Source of the DNA: Lachnospiraceae bacterium JLR.KK002
GTDB taxonomy: Bacteria > Bacillota > Clostridia > Lachnospirales > Lachnospiraceae
Reading direction: 5' to 3'
Assembly: GCA_036941025.1 (NCBI GenBank)
Contig: JAYMNP010000001.1
Coordinates: 3,246,501-3,310,500, forward strand
DNA: 64,000 bases
The notes beneath the pieces are model-generated. The model ran no database searches, had not been told where the DNA came from, and was given only the letters and a program-made list of their open reading frames with translations. Within the stretch, counting starts at the first letter, position 1, and each line of letters opens with the position of its first letter. Below, in pieces: positions 27,151 through 36,117 of this stretch. The translations under genes were made by a program, and so were the position numbers.

Positions 27151-27762
27151 TTACAACAGTTTTAATAACTGTATCAGCTCATGCGGCTCCCCTTTGGAGG
27201 AATCTGTCAGTCTTGTATCGAACTGCTGAAAACCGTTCTCACGATAGAAAGACAAAAGCCTTTCCTCATCCGCTGCCTCCAAAAAGATAACCATGCCGCC
27301 CGCTAAATACTGCAGCCGCTGTATCTGCCGTATTGCAAGCCCTAACAATTCTTTACCTGAAATGCGTTCATTTGCGTCATTATTATAATTTTTCCCAAGC
27401 TGTGCGATCAGATACGCCGCAAGATTATAAGTCTGATCCTGTTCATTCAATGTACTTACTCTTGACAGTTTCCTTTTTACGGTATTACTGAATGGTTTTG
27501 CGTTTATGGTAATCGGTTTGATTGTGAGTGCAAAATATCCAACCAGCTCTGCATCTTCCGTTGAAAATACCAGATATGTAACCGACTGTTGTTTTTTTGC
27601 AAACTCTACAGACTGTTTCTTTATGAATCTTTCAACATCCGGGTTTATCTTACATGAAAACTCGGAAAGAACCTGAAGCAGCGTGTCCTCTCCGAGTCCA
27701 TGACTTCCATCGCCCAAATACTCACGAATGTTGAAAACTGTATATTTACTTGTTTCCTGCAT
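27151..27762 (-). CDS. GNAT-fold acetyltransferase toxin candidate
   Basis: 203 residues. A GNAT core is visible: VTYLVFSTEDAELVGYFALT (beta strands 2-4), LLGLAIRQIQRLQYLAGG (acetyl-CoA-side helix) and VIFLEAADEERLLSFYRENG (the final strand-helix of GNATs). It overlaps the upstream 64-residue gene by 17 bases, and the pair shares a terminator. Two-gene GNAT units of this kind (TacT/AtaT-like) acetylate aminoacyl-tRNA. Here that activity is inferred from architecture only. Confidence 0.7.
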   Translation of the reverse strand: MQETSKYTVFNIREYLGDGSHGLGEDTLLQVLSEFSCKINPDVERFIKKQSVEFAKKQQSVTYLVFSTEDAELVGYFALTIKPITINAKPFSNTVKRKLSRVSTLNEQDQTYNLAAYLIAQLGKNYNNDANERISGKELLGLAIRQIQRLQYLAGGMVIFLEAADEERLLSFYRENGFQQFDTRLTDSSKGEPHELIQLLKLL

Positions 27763-27940
27763 TCGCTTTCTTCCTTTTCTCCATAAATTTCGCTATATCT
27801 TTCGGGTCAGTTAAAAAAGTAGCGCTGACATTGACAGGAGGCGTAGGGTTATTAGCAGATGCTTCAATCGCATCAGCAAACATCTCCACCTGCTTCTGGC
27901 CTGATATAACAAAATTCTTTGTAATGCTTGAAGTTGCCAT
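27746..27940 (-). CDS. Small partner (antitoxin candidate) of the GNAT protein
   Basis: ATG 27940 has a perfect AAAGGAGGTG upstream. A possible earlier ATG at 27985 would add residues encoded across that ribosome site. 64 residues begin MATSSITKNFVISGQKQVEM and end KFMEKRKKANAGNK. The N-terminal TKNFVISGQKQ segment looks like a ribbon strand and the tail is basic, as in small DNA-binding antitoxins. The overlap with the toxin gene implies translational coupling. Confidence 0.65.
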   Translation of the reverse strand: MATSSITKNFVISGQKQVEMFADAIEASANNPTPPVNVSATFLTDPKDIAKFMEKRKKANAGNK

Positions 27941-28053
27941 AAAAAACACCTCCTTTATCAGTATGGCTCTTTTTACATTCCGCATACTATCCCATTTACA
28001 TTGTACGGTTTTATCATCGCTTTTGCAACAGGATTTTTATGAATTTTTTATGC

Positions 28054-28484
28054 CTACATTGTTACCCCCTTCCCCTTTTCCTTATGCTTCTCCTGTTTTT
28101 CTGTTCCAGACACCTTAGCCTTGAACGCTTCCAGTTTCTCTCTCAGCGATGTCCGCTGCACAGGCTTGTCAGCCATTGCCGCCGCCAGTTTCGCCCCCTG
28201 TGGCTTTCCATTGTCCACTGCGTAATTATGCCCTGCGTTTTCTACCGGGTATGGAATCGGCACATCCACAGCGCTTTCTCCGGTTTCCGGCTTTATGGAA
28301 GCCTCTTCCTCCTGCCCTGACTTCTGGACATCATGTCCAGAAGTTTCCTGTCCTTCGTTTTCTTCCTCCGGCCCATCGTCCATGCCGAGTGCGTCATCGC
28401 CCTTTTCGTCCATATTGAGCAGGGCATTTAAGGCGGATAAGCGTTCCAGCTTCTCCGCAAGTTCCGCTTCCTGTGCGAATGATA
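28054..28484 (-). pseudogene. Conjugative-element helicase/methylase, C-terminal tail
   Basis: From about 28484 the frame reads AQEAELAEKLERLSALNALL and NMDEKGDDALGMDDG, then a long acidic linker and a basic end (KQEKHKEKGKGVTM). The coiled segment followed by NMDEKG is how I recognise the end of the very large SNF2-helicase/methylase proteins of Tn1549-like elements. Everything upstream is removed by the IS3 element at 28485. Confidence 0.6.
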
Positions 28485-28556
28485 TGGTATAAAAAAAGTT
28501 GACAGCCCATTCTCAAGGATTTGAGATATAATCAAGAGAATAAGGAGTGAACAAAA

Positions 28557-28895
28557 ATGGCAGAAAACAGGCAATACGACCATGAATACAAAGTACAGGC
28601 AGTGAAACTCGCAAAGGAAATCGGACAAGCAAAAGCCGCCAAAGAACTGGGGGTACCAAAGAATACTATGTATGGCTGGGTACGGGCCAACCGCCCTGGC
28701 AGCCTCGACCTTGGGGCAGGTTCACAGACCCCGCAAAGCGCCATGACGCTTAATGAGGAACTCTTAAAGCTCCGACAGCAGGTTAAGGAACAGGAAAAAG
28801 AAATCCGCCGTTTGAAAAAGGAAAATGACTTTCTTGAGGAAGCCAGCGCTTTTTTCGCCGCGAGCCGTCTGAGGTCAGCAAAAACGAAAGAATGA
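28557..28895 (+). CDS. IS3 OrfA, copy A
   Basis: 112 residues after AAGGAGTGAAC. It has an HTH (QAKAAKELGVPKNTMYGWVR) and a coiled coil (LKLRQQVKEQEKEIRRLKKE). It is nearly identical to 51375-51713. It overlaps orfB by ATGA. Confidence 0.88.
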   Translation: MAENRQYDHEYKVQAVKLAKEIGQAKAAKELGVPKNTMYGWVRANRPGSLDLGAGSQTPQSAMTLNEELLKLRQQVKEQEKEIRRLKKENDFLEEASAFFAASRLRSAKTKE

Positions 28896-29800
28896 AGTTT
28901 ATTGCGTTTAAAACCAAAGACGGCGAATTAAAAGGAAATCTTTCTTTTTACTGCAGAGCCCTTCGTGTCAGCAGGCAGGGATTTTACCGGTACCTTGCAA
29001 ATAAAGACCGCCCATGGAAGTACCAGGCTCTGGCAGATGCCATGATGGAGATCCTTGAGGAAGACGATTGTAATGACACCTACGGCCGGATCCGCATGTA
29101 TCAGGCATTAATGTTAAAACAGCCTGAAAATGTGGATATTCCCAGCGAACGTACTGTTTACCGTGTCATGGAGGATATTGGAATCAGCCATCATCCCAGG
29201 CGTAAACCAAACGGAATCACGAAAGCAGACCGGGAAGCCCGGAAATCAGAAGATCTGTTAAAACGTGATTTCAAGTCAGAGGAACCGCTGTCCAAGTGCG
29301 TAACAGACATAACAGAGATCAAAGCCAGCGATGGAAAGCTGTATGTTTCCGCTGTTTTCGACTGCTTCGATTCCAGCGTGGTTGGCCTGGCAATGGATAC
29401 AAACATGAAAGCTCCGTTATGTGTGCGGACATTGAAAAACGCGGCGGAAGCGTATCCAGGCATCCGCGGAGCAATTATCCACAGTGACAGGGGAAGCCAG
29501 TACACCAGCCGGCTTTATCGGGACGCAATCAATCAATATGGCATCCGACAAAGCATGAACAGCGCGGGTGGAAGATGCCATGATAATGCCCGCTGTGAAA
29601 GCATGTGGGCCAGAATGAAATCAGAACTGTTATATGACCGCTATGATACTGAGAAGATGAGCACAGATGAACTGAAAACCCTGATCTGGAGATATTTCAT
29701 CAGCTATTGGAATAACCGGAGGATCTGTTCTGCTAATGGAGGGCTTCCTCCCATCATCAAACGACAGCGATACTATGATTCTCTGGAAGAAGCAGCATAG
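28892..29800 (+). CDS. IS3 OrfB integrase, copy A
   Basis: 302 residues. The rve/DDE core contains CVTDITEIKASDGKLYVSAV (first Asp), AIIHSDRGSQYTSRLYRD (second Asp) and DNARCESMWARMKSE (Glu). It is complete and almost identical to copies B and C. Confidence 0.9.
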   Translation: MKFIAFKTKDGELKGNLSFYCRALRVSRQGFYRYLANKDRPWKYQALADAMMEILEEDDCNDTYGRIRMYQALMLKQPENVDIPSERTVYRVMEDIGISHHPRRKPNGITKADREARKSEDLLKRDFKSEEPLSKCVTDITEIKASDGKLYVSAVFDCFDSSVVGLAMDTNMKAPLCVRTLKNAAEAYPGIRGAIIHSDRGSQYTSRLYRDAINQYGIRQSMNSAGGRCHDNARCESMWARMKSELLYDRYDTEKMSTDELKTLIWRYFISYWNNRRICSANGGLPPIIKRQRYYDSLEEAA

Positions 29801-29848
29801 AATACAAAACCCTTGAGAAAAATGTGTCAACTAATCTTGACAAAATCA

Positions 29849-30404
29849 CTATGAGGACAAGGTCATGGAGCGGATTACCGAACGGAATTTTGAAATGATG
29901 TCAGGGAAATACCAGAAAGAACAGCTTGAAATCGAAGCAAGACTGAAAGAAGTAACGGAAACGCTCAACGAAAGCTACGAGAAATCGCAGGGAATCCGTG
30001 ACTTCCTCTCCCTTATCCGTAATTATCAAGGCTTAAAGGAACTGGACGCAACTGTTGTAAATGCACTAATAGACAAGATACTTGTTTCGGAACGTGAAAA
30101 ATCAGCAGACGGAACAGTGAAGCAGGAAATCAAGATTTACTATAAATTCATCGGCTTTGTCGGTGAATTACATATCACACCCACAAAGCGGTGGACAGCG
30201 TTGCCGCCAAAGAATTGTACGGTGTGCGGTGTTGAATACGTCCCCGGCTCTGCTATCTCAAAATATTGCCCGATATGTGCGAAAAAGGTGCAGAGGGAGA
30301 AGTCAAACGAGAGCAAACGCAGGAGCAGGACAAGGGACAGACAGGTATGTATTGAACTGTCCGCAAAAAATGACCGACTGATGTTGGATAGTGCGGAGGG
30401 GTGA
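29849..30404 (+). pseudogene. Large serine recombinase (DUF4368), C-terminal fragment 1
   Basis: The frame reads YEDKVMERITERNFEMMSGK, QLEIEARLKEVTETLNES, RNYQGLKELDATVVNALIDK and the zinc-like CTVCGVEYVPGSAISKYCPI-C motif near the end. This is the C-terminal arm of TnpX-type recombinases. The resolvase catalytic domain is gone because the IS3 element abuts it. A second copy lies at 35541. Confidence 0.85.
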
Positions 30405-30647
30405 CAAAACAAATATAAATAAAAAAGGGACTTCCTCAATCCTTAAAGGCTATGACAGTAACGGTTATAGCTTTTTTTCATGCGGTAATTACCGTAAGAA
30501 ATAACCCCCTATTCCCACAGGCGGAGAAATACCCAACAACAGTATTCCGCAATCCAATCTCCCGACAATTAACGGAAGAAAACCATATATCAGCACCGAA
30601 ACCAACCAATCATATCAATCAATCCATATCACAGGAGGGTAAAGACC
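30405..30647. other. Non-coding gap with a weak hairpin
   Basis: A GGCTAT/ATAGC hairpin followed by six T's at about 30443-30478 may end the recombinase transcript. An AGGAGGG ribosome site for the next gene lies at about 30633. I see nothing else. Confidence 0.4.
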
Positions 30648-31256
30648 ATGAATAAAAAGCAGGAACAGCAGATTTTGGACTATTACAGCACCACAGACAA
30701 ATATATCCATAGCAGGACACACTCCAATGCGCATCAAACCGTATTCACCAAAGAAAGCGACAAATACCAGTGGCTTGTGTTGGAGCAGAAAAGCCAGTGC
30801 GAAGTCGAGGTAAGGCAGACCGACAATCATGGAACAATCACAGCAAGGGATAATTACGAACTGACAGGAAATCTCCCTAAGTGCATGGGCGTGGAGCGTT
30901 TATGTGAGGGCGCAAATTTTCAGATACCTTTTAACGCTGATGAAATCAACTTAATTTATCAGTTTGGGGAGCAGAACAAAGCGGAAACGTGCGCCAGTTT
31001 ATCCGCTATTCTTCCGCAGGTAAAGGACAGCGATACAAAGCAGATTGTAAGCGACACATTGAAGAAATTAAATGCCCTGTCAGATGAAACGTGTGCGGAA
31101 CTGACAGCCACCACCAAAAGACGGAAACTGACCGAGCATGACCATTCCATAAAGACAAGATTAGCCAAAGCAAAGGAACAGGCAAAACAGCCGACAGTTG
31201 CCGAGGGAAAACAGCACAGAACCCACAGCAAAGGAAAGGGGGATATGGTACTATGA
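30648..31256 (+). CDS. Element-associated protein with a transposon-transfer-assisting-like C-terminus
   Basis: 202 residues with AGGAGGG upstream. The central part FNADEINLIYQFGEQNKAET and TLKKLNALSDETCAEL resemble the small transposon-transfer assisting proteins (FTxDEINLM…LxxLDxMSD). The N-terminal ~95 residues and basic tail (KQHRTHSKGKGD) are unfamiliar. It overlaps the next gene by ATGA, so both are one unit. It is not an established function. Confidence 0.5.
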   Translation: MNKKQEQQILDYYSTTDKYIHSRTHSNAHQTVFTKESDKYQWLVLEQKSQCEVEVRQTDNHGTITARDNYELTGNLPKCMGVERLCEGANFQIPFNADEINLIYQFGEQNKAETCASLSAILPQVKDSDTKQIVSDTLKKLNALSDETCAELTATTKRRKLTEHDHSIKTRLAKAKEQAKQPTVAEGKQHRTHSKGKGDMVL

Positions 31257-31534
31257 AACTTTCACGATACGAGCAGGAAAGTATTCTCAATTATAATGCA
31301 GGAGAACAGACTGCCACCCTCTATACAAGGGATAAGGCGGTCATGCGGAAACTTGACACGCTTGTTGCAGACTTTCCCGACATATACAGATTGACAGGGC
31401 AGGACGAGGTATCTAAAACCTATTCCTTTCCGAAATCACACGTCAGCTACCGCAAGCCGAGGGCGGTCAGCACAGAGCAGAGGGAACGGGCAAGGCAGAT
31501 GATGATTGCAAAGAATAAGGCAAAGGGAGATTAA
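31253..31534 (+). CDS. Small conserved element protein (paralogue of 46228-46491)
   Basis: 93 residues beginning MKLSRYEQESILNYNAGEQT and containing EVSKTYSFPKSHVSYRKPRA. A second, diverged copy at 46228-46491 has the same MKLSRYEQE start and VSKTYVLPK core. The conserved core with a short beta-rich N-terminus and a basic tail suggests a small nucleic-acid or protein binder. The function is unknown. Confidence 0.65.
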   Translation: MKLSRYEQESILNYNAGEQTATLYTRDKAVMRKLDTLVADFPDIYRLTGQDEVSKTYSFPKSHVSYRKPRAVSTEQRERARQMMIAKNKAKGD

Positions 31535-31622
31535 GCAAAATTTAATGGAATTATGTATGTGCTTATGGTAAAATAACAGCGTTGGATAATTAAACAAATT
31601 GAAATTATGGAGTGAGGTAAAT

Positions 31623-32696
31623 ATGAAACAAAAAAAGAAAATTGTTCTTCGGGTTATAGTAGGTATAGGAATAGCTTTGTTGATTATTATAATCGCAGCA
31701 CTTGTATTGTTTAGAAATGAATTGCGCTCTCTTATGTCATTGAAAAAGGTTGATGATTACGGAATGTATCAAATGACCTATTATGGCGATTATGGATTTG
31801 ATGACTTTCTGGAAATTGGTGCTGAAAATGATGCGGACATTGAAGCATTTGTAACAAAAAAGTTGTTGAAAGGACTGCCAATAAATTTGGGTGTTACAGG
31901 AGACGGCTGCACAGCTTTTGTCGTAAAAAATGAGAATGGCGATATTTTGTTTGGAAGAAATTTTGATTATTTATATGCCCCGTCTTTACAACTTTACACT
32001 GCACCTAATAATGGATATGCTTCGGTTTCCACCGTCAATCTTTCTTTTGCAGGATATTCTGAGGACAATTTACCAAGTGGTTCTCTTTTTGATGATTTCC
32101 TGACATTAGCCGCACCATTTCTTCCCTTTGACGGAATGAATGAGAAAGGGCTTGCGATTGCTACGCTTTCAGTGCTAGAAGCGGAAGCCCCATATAATCC
32201 CGACAATATAACATTAAATACAACCACAGCAATGCGGCTTGTACTTGATAAAGCGGCTACAGTGGAAGAAGCCATTGAATTGTTAAAACAATATAATATA
32301 TATTTTTCTGGAGGTATTGATTGCCATTATTTAATTGCTGATGCAAGTGGGCATTCTGTCATTGTGGAATATGTAAATCAAGAGCTTTGTGTCGTTGAAG
32401 CGGAGGACGAATATCAAATTGCTTCTAATTTTATTGCCTATGACGGTTTGAATATCGGAGAAGGAGGGACTGAATTTGAACGCTATGATAAAGTGCAAAA
32501 TGCGATAGAAGCGAATAACGGTATACTTGAGGAAGGTCAGGCAGTTCAATTATTGGCTGATGTCGGTATTTTTGATGGAAATATAGACAAACTACAATGG
32601 AGTGTTCTGTATAATCTTACAACTGGTTACGGAGAGATTTTTGCTAATCGGAAAACGAACAATATCATAAGATTTAATCTGGATATGGATAATTGA
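31623..32696 (+). CDS. Membrane-anchored linear-amide C-N hydrolase (Ntn family)
   Basis: The start at ATG 31623 follows GGAGTGAGG; an in-frame TTG at 31599 lies before that ribosome site. Residues 5-30 form one membrane helix (VIVGIGIALLIIIIAALVLF). The catalytic region starts at GDGCTAFVVKNENGDILFGR-NFDY, with the Cys of CTAF as the likely nucleophile, as in choloylglycine/acyl-transferase (C45-like) enzymes. Because ~95 residues precede that Cys, autocleavage would be needed to expose it. Substrates could be bile-salt or N-acyl amides. It is cargo between two recombinase tails. Confidence 0.8.
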   Translation: MKQKKKIVLRVIVGIGIALLIIIIAALVLFRNELRSLMSLKKVDDYGMYQMTYYGDYGFDDFLEIGAENDADIEAFVTKKLLKGLPINLGVTGDGCTAFVVKNENGDILFGRNFDYLYAPSLQLYTAPNNGYASVSTVNLSFAGYSEDNLPSGSLFDDFLTLAAPFLPFDGMNEKGLAIATLSVLEAEAPYNPDNITLNTTTAMRLVLDKAATVEEAIELLKQYNIYFSGGIDCHYLIADASGHSVIVEYVNQELCVVEAEDEYQIASNFIAYDGLNIGEGGTEFERYDKVQNAIEANNGILEEGQAVQLLADVGIFDGNIDKLQWSVLYNLTTGYGEIFANRKTNNIIRFNLDMDN

Positions 32697-32763
32697 TATT
32701 GGTGCAAACCTCTTGTTTGTTGGGAACAGAATTAAACATAAAAACTGAATATTGTTTACCTTT

Positions 32764-32803
32764 AGGTAGCGGTTATCTTAACAGACAATCAGCTACCTTT
32801 TTT
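32764..32803 (+). terminator. Terminator of the hydrolase gene
   Basis: AGGTAGC pairs with GCTACCT across a 21-base loop, followed by six T's. Confidence 0.75.
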
Positions 32804-32958
32804 ATTTTCAAAAACGTAAGCGCAAAATATCCTGACGGAGTGACAAGGGTTTAATTCGGCTTCATAATGGATAGTGGAAATGCAGGCATCTTACCCTATG
32901 CATTGTGCCAGAGTTCTGCAAACGCAAGCATTTCACTATACCTATGGAGGTTCAATAT

Positions 32959-33408
32959 ATGCCAGCAAAGCCAGTCAAAGCGAAAGAGCAGTACCGTCTG
33001 GTCATGGAATGCCGCTCCAGCGGCCTGACGGACCACCAGTGGTGCAGGGAGAAAGGCATCTGCCCAGGCACATTCTACGGCTGGGTGCGCAGGCTCCGCC
33101 AGAAAGGATATCAGGACATACCGGAGCCAGTTCACAGCCAGCGTGTAAGCACAAAACAGGAAATCGTCAGGATAGAGCCTGACATCCGGCAGGGCCGGGA
33201 TGTCTCCCCGCCCCTTTTGGAGACTGCGTATCCGGCATTCCCGGTTCCGGCCATGGAACTATCCGTAGCCGGTATGGTACTGCGCATCCCCAACGGGACA
33301 GATCCGGCGCTGCTGAGAGAAACCGTCCGCCTGATCGGAGGCGGATCATGTCAGGAGACATTTCAGCTGCGGACGAAATCTATATCGTCTGCGGCTACAC
33401 GGATATGA
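32959..33408 (+). CDS. tnpA: IS66 TnpA
   Basis: 149 residues from ATG 32959. The N-terminus is an HTH (CRSSGLTDHQWCREKGICPG, TFYGWVRRLRQKG). The middle is P/E-rich. It overlaps tnpB by 61 bases. Confidence 0.85.
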   Translation: MPAKPVKAKEQYRLVMECRSSGLTDHQWCREKGICPGTFYGWVRRLRQKGYQDIPEPVHSQRVSTKQEIVRIEPDIRQGRDVSPPLLETAYPAFPVPAMELSVAGMVLRIPNGTDPALLRETVRLIGGGSCQETFQLRTKSISSAATRI

Positions 33409-33725
33409 GGCGTTCCATCGACGGCCTCTGCGGGATCGTGCAGGAAAAGCTCCACATGGATCCCCGCCGCAGCGCCCTGTACCTTTTCTGCGGGAAACGC
33501 TGTGACAGGATCAAGGCCCTTTTATGGGAAGGTGACGGGTTCCTGCTCCTTTATAAGAGGATGGAGGCGCAGGGGCGCTTCCGGTGGCCCAGGGACTCCC
33601 AGGAGGCAAGGGGCATTTCCTGGAAGCAGTTCGACTGGCTCATGTCAGGACTGGAGATAGAACAGCCCAAAGCGTTCAGGCCGCCTGAAAATGAGCGGGA
33701 TATCCCTCCGCCCAAAGCCTCCTGA
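33348..33725 (+). CDS. tnpB: IS66 TnpB (Orf2)
   Basis: 125 residues with the family signature VCGYTDMRRSIDGLCGIVQE and RCDRIKALLWEGDGFLLLYK-RMEAQGRFRWP. It is an essential accessory protein of IS66 transposition of unknown activity. Confidence 0.9.
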   Translation: MSGDISAADEIYIVCGYTDMRRSIDGLCGIVQEKLHMDPRRSALYLFCGKRCDRIKALLWEGDGFLLLYKRMEAQGRFRWPRDSQEARGISWKQFDWLMSGLEIEQPKAFRPPENERDIPPPKAS

Positions 33726-33842
33726 CAGCACCGGCGGGTTTCTCAAAAAAAGCTGAATATCCCGAAAAACAAGGTCTGCCAGGCTTCACTCCAGATGCTT
33801 TCCATGGTACAATAAAAGCATCAGAAGAGGAGGCAGGGATAG

Positions 33843-35459
33843 ATGGCAAAAGACCCGAAGGACTCCAGAATCATGGAGTATAAGGACACGATCAGCCAAC
33901 TGAATATGACAGTCAGAAGCCAGAATGAGCTTATCGATTCCCTGCGCCAGACCATTGCTTCTAATAATGAAGCAATGGCGGTCCTGAATGAAAAGGTCGA
34001 TTATCTTACGAAAAAACTCTTCGGCACATCCAGTGAAAAGTCTGAAAATGTGGAAGGACAGCTCAGCCTTTTCAATGAGGCTGAGCAGGAGGCATCCCCC
34101 GCAGGGGAACAGGCGGAAGAAGGCATTGTCAGAGAACATGCCCGCAGGGCAAAGAGCACCCATGCGGATATCTTTAAGGGTGTGCCTGCGAGGGATGAGG
34201 TCATCCCCCTTTCCGAAAAACAGAGATACTGTGCGGAATGCGGAGCGGAAATGGAAGCCATCGGGAAGGAGTTTGTCCGTCGGGAATTCCGTTTCACCCC
34301 TGCCAGGGGCGAAGTAGTCAATATCTACCGGGAGACGGCAAAGTGTCCGGTATGTTCCACGGCCCCGGCAATGGCGGAAGCCGTAAGGTTCGCCAGGGCT
34401 CATGTGCCGGAGGCGCTGATCCCCCACAGCTATGCGTCCGCATCCGCCGTTGCATGGACGATGTACCAGAAATATGCCAATTCCATGCCCCTGTACCGCC
34501 AGGAGCAGGACTGGAAACAGATGGGCGTCATCCTGAGCAGGGCGACGCTTGCAAACTGGATCCTGTACTGCGCCGGGAATTATTTTTCTCTGCTGTATGG
34601 CTATTTCCGCCGGGAACTTATAAAGAGGCAGTTCCTGATGGCAGATGAGACAAGAGTCCAGGTGCTGAAGGAACCGGAGCGGAATGCGGAGACAGACTCG
34701 TTCATGTGGCTGTTCCGGACCGGGGAGGACGGCCTGCCGCCCATCATCCTCTACCGGTATACGCAGACCAGGGCAGGGTTGAATGCGGCAGACTTCTTAA
34801 AAGGTTTCAAGGGCTATCTGGAGACGGACTGCTACCAGGGCTACAATGGCCTGCCGGATGTGAAGCGGTGCTGCTGCTGGGCGCACCTGCGCAGGTACTT
34901 TGTGGAGGCAGTTCCGAAAGGGAAGGAGCTGGATTACGGCAATCCTGCCGCCCAGGGGGTGCAGTACTGCAACAAGCTGTTCGAGTATGAACGTCAGTCC
35001 CATGAGAAAGGACACAGCCACGAGCAGCGGAAAGAATACCGGATCCAGAAAGAGATGCCAGTGCCGGACGCTTTCTGGGAATGGGTCTCACAGCAGTCCC
35101 CGAAAAAAGGGACGCGCTTTGAGAAAGCGGTGAACTATGCCCAAAATCACAGAGAGCAGTTCATGACATACCTTGAGGACGGCAGGTGCAGCTTTTCTAA
35201 CAATCTGAGTGAGAATTCAATCCGTCCGTTCACGGCAGGCCGCCGCAACTGGCTGTTCAGCGATACCCCCAAAGGTGCGGATGCCAGTGCCATGGTTTAT
35301 ACCATGGTTGAGATGGCCAAAGCCCATAACCTGAATATTTATAAATATCTGAAATATCTGCCTGAGCATCTGCCGGAGACCAGGATGGCGGACAGCGAAC
35401 TATCCAGGCTGGCCCCATGGAATCCGGAGGTTATTGGCAGATGTTCTGGTACAATGTAG
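33843..35459 (+). CDS. tnpC: IS66 transposase TnpC
   Basis: 538 residues. It has a coiled-coil N-terminus (LNEKVDYLTKKLFGTSSEKS), the zinc-finger RYCAECGAEMEAIGKEFVRR, the CPVCS pair, and the DDE core with FLMADETRVQVL (Asp), YLETDCYQGYNGL (Asp) and SNNLSENSIRPFTAGRRNWL (Glu). It is complete. An AGGAGGCAGGG ribosome site lies upstream. Confidence 0.92.
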   Translation: MAKDPKDSRIMEYKDTISQLNMTVRSQNELIDSLRQTIASNNEAMAVLNEKVDYLTKKLFGTSSEKSENVEGQLSLFNEAEQEASPAGEQAEEGIVREHARRAKSTHADIFKGVPARDEVIPLSEKQRYCAECGAEMEAIGKEFVRREFRFTPARGEVVNIYRETAKCPVCSTAPAMAEAVRFARAHVPEALIPHSYASASAVAWTMYQKYANSMPLYRQEQDWKQMGVILSRATLANWILYCAGNYFSLLYGYFRRELIKRQFLMADETRVQVLKEPERNAETDSFMWLFRTGEDGLPPIILYRYTQTRAGLNAADFLKGFKGYLETDCYQGYNGLPDVKRCCCWAHLRRYFVEAVPKGKELDYGNPAAQGVQYCNKLFEYERQSHEKGHSHEQRKEYRIQKEMPVPDAFWEWVSQQSPKKGTRFEKAVNYAQNHREQFMTYLEDGRCSFSNNLSENSIRPFTAGRRNWLFSDTPKGADASAMVYTMVEMAKAHNLNIYKYLKYLPEHLPETRMADSELSRLAPWNPEVIGRCSGTM

Positions 35460-35540
35460 AGTAAAATGCTTGCAGTTCCTACAGTCCATTATGTAGGGGC
35501 TGTTTTATTTTGTCCATTCGTAGGATTATTGAGCGCTTAC

Positions 35541-36117
35541 GAATAAACGCCTTGCGGAGCTTGACAGGCTGTTTTCCTCTCTCTATGAGGATAAGGTCAT
35601 GGAGCGTATCACCGAGCGGAATTTTGAGATGATGTCGGGGAAATACCAGAAAGAACAGCTTGAAATCGAAGCACGGTTAAGGGAAGTAACGGAAACCCTT
35701 AATGAAAGCTATGAGAAATCGCAGGGAATCCGTGACTTCCTCTCACTAATCCGCAACTATCAAGGCTTAAAGGAACTGGACGCAACCGTTGTAAATGCAC
35801 TGGTAGACAAGATACTTGTTTCGGAGCGTGAGAAGATGGCGGACGGAAGGGTTAGACAGGAAATCAAGATTTATTATAAATTCATCGGCTTTGTCGGTGA
35901 ATTACATATCACACCCACGAAGCGGTGGACAGCGTTACCCGCTAAACACTGTACGGTGTGCAGCGTTGAATACGTCCCTGGCTCTGGCATATCAAAGTAT
36001 TGCCCTGTTTGCGCTAAGAAGATACAGAGGGAGAAGTCGAACGAGAGCAAACGCAGGAGCAGGGAACAAAAACGGATGGTATGTATTGAACTGTCCGCAA
36101 AAAATGACCGACTGAAT
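35541..36117 (+). pseudogene. Large serine recombinase (DUF4368), C-terminal fragment 2
   Basis: The frame before ATG 35599 reads TNKRLAELDRLFSSLYEDKV and continues through MERITERNFEMMSGKYQKEQ to CVEYVPGSGISKYCPVC-like residues and LSAKNDRL. It is about 90% identical to fragment 1. The IS66 element removes the catalytic N-terminus. After NDRL the frame runs into the antisense of the replisome-organizer gene, so the natural end is also lost. Confidence 0.82.

Larger units (their letters stand above)
28485..29848 (+). mobile_element. IS3-family element, copy A
   Basis: The left end is TGGTATAAAAAAAGTTGACAG. The right end, read on the minus strand, is TGATTTTGTCAAGATTAGTT followed by GACA. Copies B and C share these ends. 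It carries an intact orfA and orfB and sits between a helicase tail and a recombinase tail. Confidence 0.85.
32816..35540 (+). mobile_element. IS66-family element (complete)
   Basis: The ends start GTAAGCGCAAAATATCCT on the left, and on the right (minus strand) GTAAGCGCTCAATAATCCT, typical IS66 inverted repeats. tnpA, tnpB and tnpC are present. The 8 bases on each side (TCAAAAAC and GAATAAAC) differ, so no clean 8-bp target duplication is seen. Left and right flanks also belong to unrelated genes. Confidence 0.9.
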
